This document shows, one piece after another, positions 1-5,257 of a stretch of DNA of 10,396 bases. Origin of the DNA: an uncultured Planctomycetota bacterium (GTDB lineage: Bacteria; Planctomycetota; SZUA-567; JAFGNG01); assembly GCA_947311175.1 (NCBI GenBank), contig CAMZKK010000251.1, positions 1 through 10,396 on the forward strand, given 5' to 3'. Each line of letters begins with the position of its first letter. Position 1 is the first letter of the stretch. Position numbers and translations under genes: made by a program. The notes beneath the pieces are model-generated. The model ran no database searches. It was not told where the DNA came from and worked only from the letters and a program-made list of their open reading frames with translations.

Positions 1-1
1 T

Positions 2-595
2 GATATCTATGAAGTAATAGATGCAGCTAAGACTAAACCATTTGGTTACATGCCATTTTATCCGGGACCAGGACTAGGTGGTCATTGCATTCCAATCGAT
101 CCTTTTTACCTAACATGGAAGGCGAGAGAATATGAAATTCCAACAAGATTTATTGAGCTTGCAGGCGAAATAAACACGAGTATGCCAAACTATGTAGTGG
201 AAAGAGTAGCTTACGGATTAAATGACTTCAAAAAATCAATCAATGGCTCAAAGATTCTTATTTTGGGTCTTTCATATAAAAGTGATGTTGATGATATCAG
301 AGAAAGCCCAACCTTAAAGTTGATTGAATTACTGGAAGAAAAAGGGGCAAAAGTTGACTATGCAGACCCACACGTACCTAAATTAGAACCCACCAGAGAC
401 TATGATTTCAATAAAAAATCCATAAAACTAACCACAGGTAATCTCAAAAAATATGATTGTGCTCTTATTTCAACCGCTCATCAAGAATTTGACTATAAAC
501 TTCTTGGTGCAAACAGTAAACTGATTATTGATACGAGAAACGCAATGCATAATTTTGGAATCAAAAAACGTAAAGCTAAAATCATAAAGGCATAA
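2..595 (+). CDS. wbpA: UDP-N-acetylglucosamine 6-dehydrogenase, WbpA type (5'-truncated)
   Basis: NAD-dependent nucleotide-sugar dehydrogenase that oxidises C6 of a UDP-HexNAc (probably UDP-GlcNAc) to the uronic acid, a precursor for O-antigen, capsule or exopolysaccharide; cytosolic. The frame is open from base 2, so the Rossmann NAD domain lies outside the window and 197 C-terminal residues are visible. The motif PGPGLGGHCIPIDP carries the catalytic Cys (codon 86-88). GGHCIP rather than GGSCFPKD favours the UDP-HexNAc branch over UDP-glucose dehydrogenase. A central helical dimerisation region follows, then the C-terminal UDP-binding domain with the typical SYKSDVDDIRESP segment and a YADPHVP motif. 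It ends 11 nt before the next gene, so they are probably co-transcribed. The family is certain; the exact sugar is inferred, and TviB/CapL-type relatives would look similar. Confidence 0.9.
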   Translation, partial: DIYEVIDAAKTKPFGYMPFYPGPGLGGHCIPIDPFYLTWKAREYEIPTRFIELAGEINTSMPNYVVERVAYGLNDFKKSINGSKILILGLSYKSDVDDIRESPTLKLIELLEEKGAKVDYADPHVPKLEPTRDYDFNKKSIKLTTGNLKKYDCALISTAHQEFDYKLLGANSKLIIDTRNAMHNFGIKKRKAKIIKA

Positions 596-606
596 GCTGG
601 ATAACG

Positions 607-1893
607 ATGACTATCAAATCAAGTGCAACCTTAATCATCATCGCAGTGACGTTATGCTCAAATTTTGCTTTGACCCAGGAATCCATAATTACCCCTCAGA
701 CCCTCAAAGAACTAAAGACCGTAGCGAGTGCAATCCACAGTGAGAAGCATGAGTCTTATATCACCCATACCACCAAAGGCGAAATTATAAGTACAGCATT
801 TGCAAGTCTTACCGGAGAAGCGGTAAACCCACTATTCGGAGTAACAATAAGAAGCATTTATATTTACTTCAAGACAGACAATAGTCTAAGAGCAGGATTA
901 CCCTGGTTCTATCAACCAAAATTCTGGTTACCTATGGCATTATTAATCCTCGCAATGATTTTCAAAGGCACAATTGCCGAGGCGAACCCAATCCTCAAGA
1001 AACCCCTTGACGCCATTTCTGACTTAATAAGCAAAGGTGGTGCGCTTGTTAGCCTGCCAATAATTGTCTCTATCTTCGCCAATCAACTTTCATCCCCAAT
1101 GAATGATGCATTATCTTTATTGCAAAACAATTTGTCGGGAACAGTCTATGCAGCCGACGGGGCATCAATGGAGAATAGCCGAACATTCTTACAAAGCATG
1201 AGCTATATTATCAGCTGTGGAATTGGAACAATTATTTATCTAATTGTATTCATTTCATTCAACACCTTTGAGGCATTGATTTTAATTTCACCATTCCCCG
1301 CAGTCGATGCCGGGTTAAAATCCATTAGAATTGGTGTGATTGGCTTTATTTCAGCAAGCACCACAATAAACCCTTGGGCAGGAGCTATAATCTCAGCAAT
1401 AACAGTTCTGATTTGCTTAATAATCACAGGTTGGGCATTTAGGCTTTCTGTGTTTAGCTTTATCTACTCAACCGATATCATATTTTTTAGATCTCGCTGG
1501 ACAAATATTAAAACAGCAGAGATTAAGGCATTTTCAAACATTGGAATCAAAAAACAACTCCCTATCCGCACCTATGGCAAATTGACCATCAATGACAATA
1601 TACTTGTATTCAACTATCGTCCATGGTTGGTATTGCCTAAAAAGACACTTGCCTTAAAAGATGAACGCGCCCACACCGCGGTTGGCAAGGGATTGATTAA
1701 TAATTTTATTATCACACAAGACAAAGAAGATGCTCCCATCTTACGACTTCCACCAAGATATAATTCTCACGAAGAAACAATTAAACAATTATTTTCACTT
1801 TCTAAAATCACCGATATTTCAATTTTGAGAGGTATTAATAATTTGTTTAAATATATCAAATCAAAAATCGTTGGCGATTCTCAAAAAATTTAA
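607..1893 (+). CDS. Polytopic membrane protein of unknown function
   Basis: I do not recognise a characterised family with confidence. The 428 residues begin with a hydrophobic stretch (about 7-22) that could be a signal peptide or anchor, followed by a polar region to about 100. Hydrophobic, probably membrane-spanning segments lie near 104-120, 142-160, 198-228, 241-256 and 259-290. The segment with ISPFPAVDAGLKSIR followed by INPWAGAII looks like a conserved core and faintly recalls DUF4126-type membrane proteins; this is recollection, not a search result. Residues 295-428 are hydrophilic with alternating beta-like segments and a basic C-terminus, probably a soluble domain. The ATG at 607 has only a weak ribosome site. 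Close packing between a sugar dehydrogenase and a CoA-binding protein gives no firm functional clue. It is intact and clearly coding. Confidence 0.8.
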   Translation: MTIKSSATLIIIAVTLCSNFALTQESIITPQTLKELKTVASAIHSEKHESYITHTTKGEIISTAFASLTGEAVNPLFGVTIRSIYIYFKTDNSLRAGLPWFYQPKFWLPMALLILAMIFKGTIAEANPILKKPLDAISDLISKGGALVSLPIIVSIFANQLSSPMNDALSLLQNNLSGTVYAADGASMENSRTFLQSMSYIISCGIGTIIYLIVFISFNTFEALILISPFPAVDAGLKSIRIGVIGFISASTTINPWAGAIISAITVLICLIITGWAFRLSVFSFIYSTDIIFFRSRWTNIKTAEIKAFSNIGIKKQLPIRTYGKLTINDNILVFNYRPWLVLPKKTLALKDERAHTAVGKGLINNFIITQDKEDAPILRLPPRYNSHEETIKQLFSLSKITDISILRGINNLFKYIKSKIVGDSQKI

Positions 1894-1924
1894 CCAATAG
1901 AATTTTTTATATAAAGGATACAAA

Positions 1925-2287
1925 ATGTTAAAGATTGCAGTCGTTGGAGCAAGTCCAAAAGAAGATAGATATTCTCATAAAGCAATGAATATGCTAACCG
2001 AAGAAGGCTACTGCCCAATACCGGTAGCCCCAGGGCATAAGGAAATCTTAGGCAAAAAAGTATATCACTCCCTCAAAAATATTGAAGAGTGCATTGATAC
2101 CGTAACAATGTATATTGGTAAAGCAAGGCAAGAAGACATCATAACCGATATCATTAATATAAAACCAAGAAGAGTCATTTTTAACCCCGGCACTGAAAAC
2201 CCGGAGGTTTACGACATCCTAAAGGATGCAGAAATTATCCCCATCGAGGCATGCACCTTAGTAATGTTAAAGACAAATTCTTTTTAG
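1925..2287 (+). CDS. CoA-binding domain protein (YccU-like, CoA_binding_2)
   Basis: Small cytosolic Rossmann-fold protein of the CoA_binding_2/YccU family; members bind CoA or a related nucleotide, and the physiological role is not established. The 120 residues cover the whole single-domain fold: an N-terminal glycine-turn motif VVGASPKEDRYSHKA, the PVAPGHKEILGKKVY segment, a mid-domain DTVTMYIG strand, the signature RRVIFNPGTENPE, and the closing EACTLVML. It is slightly shorter than the approximately 135-residue enteric form but matches the compact version. The ATG at 1925 follows a good AAAGGA ribosome site, 31 nt after the preceding stop. It is the last gene of the plus-strand group and converges on fliN with a 41-nt gap. 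Confidence 0.88.
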   Translation: MLKIAVVGASPKEDRYSHKAMNMLTEEGYCPIPVAPGHKEILGKKVYHSLKNIEECIDTVTMYIGKARQEDIITDIINIKPRRVIFNPGTENPEVYDILKDAEIIPIEACTLVMLKTNSF

Positions 2288-2291
2288 TCTA

Positions 2292-2324
2292 AAACCTGAA
2301 ATAGTAATCATACCTGATAGGTTT
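2292..2324. terminator. Weak inverted repeat between convergent genes, possible bidirectional terminator
   Basis: AAACCT (2292-2297) pairs with AGGTTT (2319-2324), and a nested ACCT/AGGT pair (2312-2315, 2319-2322) competes with it. The position, between the stops of the CoA-binding gene and fliN, is where a terminator belongs. However, the stem is short, the outer loop is 21 nt and neither side has a clean T-run. Assigned mainly by location. Confidence 0.2.
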
Positions 2325-2328
2325 CGAC

Positions 2329-2769
2329 TTATTTTAAAATTGCTCTATCTTTATTGCTCAAAATTTCAGTAATTCTAACACAAAAAAGATCATTCAACAC
2401 CAAAACCTCTCCGGTGGCAACCAATTTGTTGTTAACAAGAATATCTACTTGTGCCCCAGCTTCTTTATCAAAAGTAACAACCGAACCTTCTTTTAGTTTA
2501 AGAATATCTTCAACCGACATATTGCAACGCCCGAGTTCAACCTTAACAGTAAACTCCACGTCATAAAGCATATCTATTTTATTTTCTTGAGCAGAGCTAG
2601 TGCCGGTAGAAACAGTATTAGCACTTTGTGCATCATTAAAATTTGGCAAACTCATGCCTTCTGCACTATCTAACAAAGCATCAAGATCACTGCCAGACAT
2701 TTCTCCACCAGCACCGTCTCCACTATGTAATAATGCATCTATATCTTCTTGACTAAGTTCATCAGGCAT
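2329..2769 (-). CDS. fliN: Flagellar motor switch protein FliN with duplicated N-terminal DALL motif
   Basis: C-ring component of the flagellar switch, on the cytoplasmic face. The 146 residues have a C-terminal SpoA/FliN domain (about 67-142; IDMLYDVEFTVKVELGR, VDILVNN, GEVLVLNDLFCVRITEI). The N-terminus is unusual: LSQEDIDALLHSG (residues 5-17) matches the FliM/FliY peptide that binds CheY-P in other bacteria, and a second diverged copy SGSDLDALLDS follows at 25-35. A low-complexity Ser/Thr/Asn linker (about 40-65) leads to the SpoA domain. The ATG is preceded by a GGAG ribosome site. It starts 30 nt after fliL and is the last flagellar gene before a convergent operon. fliM, usually located between these two genes, is absent. 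With one SpoA domain and no CheC-like middle domain it is FliN rather than FliM or FliY. Confidence 0.93.
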   Translation of the reverse strand: MPDELSQEDIDALLHSGDGAGGEMSGSDLDALLDSAEGMSLPNFNDAQSANTVSTGTSSAQENKIDMLYDVEFTVKVELGRCNMSVEDILKLKEGSVVTFDKEAGAQVDILVNNKLVATGEVLVLNDLFCVRITEILSNKDRAILK

Positions 2770-2799
2770 AATATTTCTCCGAAATAACTATAATATTTT

Positions 2800-3413
2800 T
2801 TAACGTTGTAGGATAAAGCTTGTAATGTTTACTCTGGTTACTCTTTTTTTATCAACATCTTCGCTCACCACATCGGAATATTTAATCCTATCTAATCGCT
2901 CATTTATATAGTTTTTAACCTGCTGTTTAATATAATCCTGTCCATCAGGCTTTTGTATTTGTTGCATAGTCATATTTCCGATAGTACTCTGAAGTTGATC
3001 TTTTATGTCCGGGTCTAAGGCTTCTACCGTTTTCTGAAATTCTCCCATTGCTTCATGTGTTGGATATTTACCGGTTTCAATCTCTTCCTTAGTTGCACCG
3101 AGTATAATCTCAAAGCTCATTGACAGCGTAGCCATACTTGCACTAGTTGACTGAATAGAATAATTCAAATCTTTAATTGACACTCTATACTTATTTAAAA
3201 ACGCAGCATCCACCTTACCTTCTACTAATTTATCAGCACCATCGCTTTTTTTGCTGTATCTGATTGATTAATAAATAAAACTAAACCAAAAAATACCGCT
3301 TCTAAAACAACCACAGCAATAACGATAACCCATCCTTTTTTTGAAATGACCGGGCCACTACTTTCCGCATTACCCTCTTCTTTTTTAGCTTCAATTGCTT
3401 CTTCTTCTGCCAT
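2800..3413 (-). CDS. fliL: Flagellar basal-body protein FliL, split by a -1 frameshift
   Basis: FliL is a single-pass inner-membrane protein whose periplasmic domain surrounds or supports the MotA/MotB stator. Read without correction, the first piece (3413-3225) has 62 codons: an acidic cytoplasmic tail, a membrane segment (about 27-49), then a TAG. The rest lies in the -1 frame (to 2800) and has the periplasmic FliL domain ending VTRVNITSFILQR. Joining the frames at the A7 run (3246-3252) gives a continuous protein of about 204 residues (56 + 11 + 137), a normal FliL size. The piece starting at GTG 3213 alone would lack the membrane anchor. It lies 12 nt after motB and 30 nt before fliN. The identity is solid. 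Whether the break is an assembly error, a real mutation or programmed slippage cannot be decided from one sequence. Confidence 0.85.
3246..3252 (-). other. A7 homopolymer / possible -1 slippery site in fliL
   Basis: On the coding strand the zero frame reads GCA AAA AAA GCG, so the seven A's form an X XXY YYZ-type heptamer (A AAA AAA). A -1 slip here bypasses the TAG at 3227-3225 and enters the frame encoding the periplasmic domain. I see no Shine-Dalgarno-like stimulator at the usual upstream distance and no clear downstream stem-loop, which weakens the case for programmed frameshifting. Confidence 0.5.
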
Positions 3414-3425
3414 AATTATTACTCC

Positions 3426-4127
3426 TTATTTAGACTGTCGTCTGTTATCTCTTTCGCTTACAAATTCCTCAGTCATTACGATTTCAACTCTACGATTTTT
3501 AGTTCTTCCTTCTGCTGTCAGGTTTGTTGAGATTGGTTCAGTATCACCGCACGATACAACTCGACAACGCTTCTCCTCAACCCCACATTCATCTATCAAA
3601 TACTGCATAACCGATTTTGCTCTTCGGTAACCAAGCTCCCATGCATCAGCCCACTGGCTTCCTGGTCCGTAGGTGGCACTTGCAGTATGCCCTCTAATTT
3701 CAATTTTATTTTCATATCCCTTTAAATCAGGGGCAATATCATTTTTAATCATCTCTTTGCCCTCAAGCATTAATTCGTAATCATTTTCTTTAAACAACGA
3801 CTTACCACCAAGCACTATTTTCATTTTTTTTCCTTGGTCGATTATTTGCACATTTGGTTGCTTTCCTAATGGTCCTCGTCTTAGAACATTTGCTTGAGTT
3901 TGAGTCATTCTCCGTGACTGAACAAAAACCTGAATCGTTGCTTTATAGGCAGGCAACACCCCAAACTGACGCTGAAAGGCACGCATGGTTTTGGTAATTT
4001 CATCTTTTTTTATCTCAGACATTGAAAAAAGCAAAACAAAGAAGCATAGTACCAAGGTAATCATATCTCCGTAAGTAAGCATCCATGCCGGTGCACCTTC
4101 TTCTGCTGGGGGTTCTTTTTTTGCCAT
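3426..4127 (-). CDS. motB: Flagellar motor stator protein MotB
   Basis: MotB anchors the stator to peptidoglycan and forms the proton (or sodium) channel with MotA. Of 233 residues, the single membrane helix (about 17-36) starts with PAWMLTYGDMITLVLCFFVLL; Asp21 is the universal ion-binding aspartate. A plug/linker region follows. The OmpA/MotB peptidoglycan-binding domain spans about 105-220, with KIEIRGHTAS, WELGYRRAKSVMQYL and GRTKNRRVEIVM, the last being the typical NRRVEI ending. Three cysteines (181, 188, 193) sit close together in the periplasmic domain. The ATG has an AAAAGG ribosome site 7 nt upstream and lies 14 nt after the motA stop, so the two are translated from one message. Ion specificity cannot be read reliably. 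Confidence 0.96.
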   Translation of the reverse strand: MAKKEPPAEEGAPAWMLTYGDMITLVLCFFVLLFSMSEIKKDEITKTMRAFQRQFGVLPAYKATIQVFVQSRRMTQTQANVLRRGPLGKQPNVQIIDQGKKMKIVLGGKSLFKENDYELMLEGKEMIKNDIAPDLKGYENKIEIRGHTASATYGPGSQWADAWELGYRRAKSVMQYLIDECGVEEKRCRVVSCGDTEPISTNLTAEGRTKNRRVEIVMTEEFVSERDNRRQSK

Positions 4128-4141
4128 GTTTGTGCCTTTTA

Positions 4142-4906
4142 TTAATCTTCCTCTTCGGTTCGTTCATTTGGTGGCAAGAAAATCTGCAATTTTTGATCAA
4201 CAATTCTTGGATTATCACCTTGCTGAATACTCATTACTCCTTTAAGGATAATTTGTTTCATCTGCAATTCTTCGTCACTTCTAATTTGCAATTTATCAGC
4301 AATTGGACCAAATATAAAGTTTGAACAAATTGAACCATACATCGTTGTAATCATCGCAATCGCCATACCGGCAGTAAGTGCACCAGGGTCATCCATCCCA
4401 CCACTAAGCATATTAATCAAACCAATCAGCGTTCCAATCATCCCCCACGCAGGAGCATACTTGGTCAACAAATCAAATAACTTTTTGCCAGCCATATGTC
4501 GTTCTTGCATATTTTCTAATTCAGTAAGCATAATATTTTCAATCAATTCCGGATCAGTTCCGTCAACCGCTAACTGAATCCCCTTAACAAGATATTCATC
4601 TTGAATGCTTTCGGTTACATTTTCTAAAGCTAAGATTCCATCCCGTCTCGCGATTTCTGCAAACTCCACCATCCGCTTTATCATCTCAGACACGCTTTCG
4701 GCTTTATATAAAAATGCCTTTTTCGTTACTCCTATCGCTTTTTTTATAGACTCCATAGGAAGAGAAATAAAGAAAGCAGAGACACTACCTCCACCAACAA
4801 TCAAGATTGACGGCACATCAAAAAAGCCCCCAATCTTATCGAGCCCAATACCTGAGATAAGAAAGAAGAGTCCTAGTAAATAGCCAATTATGGTTGCAAG
4901 ATCCAT
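4142..4906 (-). CDS. motA: Flagellar motor stator protein MotA
   Basis: Inner-membrane stator subunit that couples ion flow through MotA/MotB to torque on FliG. From ATG 4906 it has 254 residues and four membrane helices (about 5-21, 31-49, 154-174, 183-203). The large cytoplasmic loop holds EIARRDGILALE (84-95), whose Arg88 and Glu95 correspond to the charged residues that contact FliG in enteric MotA. The pore helix motif YAPAWGMIGTLIGL carries the conserved proline (152). The frame stays open upstream to 4969, but those 21 codons are poor (MTIHREDVSLCF...) and overlap a hairpin. The AAGGA site immediately before ATG 4906 and the typical MDLATIIGYL start decide for the shorter form. It is followed by motB after 14 nt. 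Confidence 0.95.
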   Translation of the reverse strand: MDLATIIGYLLGLFFLISGIGLDKIGGFFDVPSILIVGGGSVSAFFISLPMESIKKAIGVTKKAFLYKAESVSEMIKRMVEFAEIARRDGILALENVTESIQDEYLVKGIQLAVDGTDPELIENIMLTELENMQERHMAGKKLFDLLTKYAPAWGMIGTLIGLINMLSGGMDDPGALTAGMAIAMITTMYGSICSNFIFGPIADKLQIRSDEELQMKQIILKGVMSIQQGDNPRIVDQKLQIFLPPNERTEEED

Positions 4907-4911
4907 TTTTT

Positions 4912-4916
4912 TCCTT
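4912..4916 (-). promoter_or_regulatory. Ribosome binding site fixing the motA start
   Basis: AAGGA on the minus strand, 5 nt before ATG 4906, selects this start over the in-frame upstream ATG at 4969. Confidence 0.7.
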
Positions 4917-4924
4917 GTTCTATC

Positions 4925-4961
4925 AAAAAATAAAAAACATAAAGAAACGTCTTCTCTATGT
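4925..4961 (-). terminator. Hairpin plus U-tract between flbD and motA (terminator/attenuator-like)
   Basis: In the minus-strand RNA, ACAUAGAGA (4961-4953) pairs with UCUUUAUGU (4945-4937) over 9 bp including one G-U, with a 7-nt loop, and is followed directly by U6-A-U6 (from 4937 down to 4925). This is the shape of an intrinsic terminator or leaky attenuator, although the stem is mostly A-U and therefore weak. Readthrough would be needed for motA unless another promoter exists in this 86-nt gap; I see none. Confidence 0.4.
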
Positions 4962-4992
4962 ATCGTCAAAACAAATCAAAAAATCATATTTT

Positions 4993-5190
4993 TTACGTCA
5001 AACTGACAAATATTCTTATCTGATGATAATAATCAATCGCCGAACGAACAACAACATCTATCCCTTCTTTGACAATTATTTTTTCACCGCTGCTGAGAGT
5101 TATTATAGTATCAGGGGTTTCTTCTATAAATTTAATTCTGTCTGCATTCAATACAAATTCTTTATTATTTATTCTGGTTAGTTTTATCAT
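4993..5190 (-). CDS. flbD: Flagellar protein FlbD/SwrD
   Basis: Small cytosolic protein of the FlbD family (PF06289); in Bacillus subtilis the homologue SwrD raises flagellar motor power, which fits its place directly before motA/motB. It is unrelated to the Caulobacter sigma-54 activator also called FlbD. The 65 residues show the family pattern: MIKLTRINNKEFVLNADRI at the start, a central EETPDTIITLSSGEKIIVKE, and a C-terminal amphipathic helix. The length is normal. The ATG follows AAGGA with good spacing. Inverted repeats sit on both sides: a long palindrome ends 2 nt before its ribosome site, and a related hairpin with a U-tract follows its stop. Confidence 0.93.
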   Translation of the reverse strand: MIKLTRINNKEFVLNADRIKFIEETPDTIITLSSGEKIIVKEGIDVVVRSAIDYYHQIRIFVSLT

Positions 5191-5203
5191 GTTACATCCT
5201 TAC

Positions 5204-5235
5204 ACATAGAGACGTTGCAAGCAACGCCTCTATGT
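5204..5235 (-). repeat. Long palindrome (about 15-bp stem) between flgE and flbD
   Basis: ACATAGAG (5204-5211) pairs with CTCTATGT (5228-5235) and CGTTGC (5213-5218) with GCAACG (5221-5226), leaving a tiny loop. The single plus-strand mismatch (A5212/C5227) becomes a G-U pair in minus-strand RNA, so the operon transcript forms a continuous stem. No U-tract follows, so it is not a simple terminator. It ends 2 nt upstream of the flbD ribosome site (5197-5201). Confidence 0.85.
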
Positions 5236-5257
5236 ATTATCTACCTATTAATATTGA

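Noticed and set aside
3346..3630. Plus-strand open frame of 94 codons over fliL/motB
   Set aside because: Antisense shadow of fliL and motB; Ser/Leu-rich composition without a family match or ribosome site.
4907..4969. 21-codon N-terminal extension of MotA
   Set aside because: It overlaps the intercistronic hairpin and U-tract, does not resemble MotA N-termini, and a ribosome site plus the family-typical start MDLATIIGYL lie at 4906.
4085..5181. Several plus-strand open frames over motA, flbD and the gap between them
   Set aside because: They lie opposite strongly conserved MotA and FlbD coding sequence and show no recognisable domain.
5204..5235. Palindrome before flbD as an intrinsic terminator
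   Set aside because: No T-run follows the stem on either strand, and flbD starts directly downstream.
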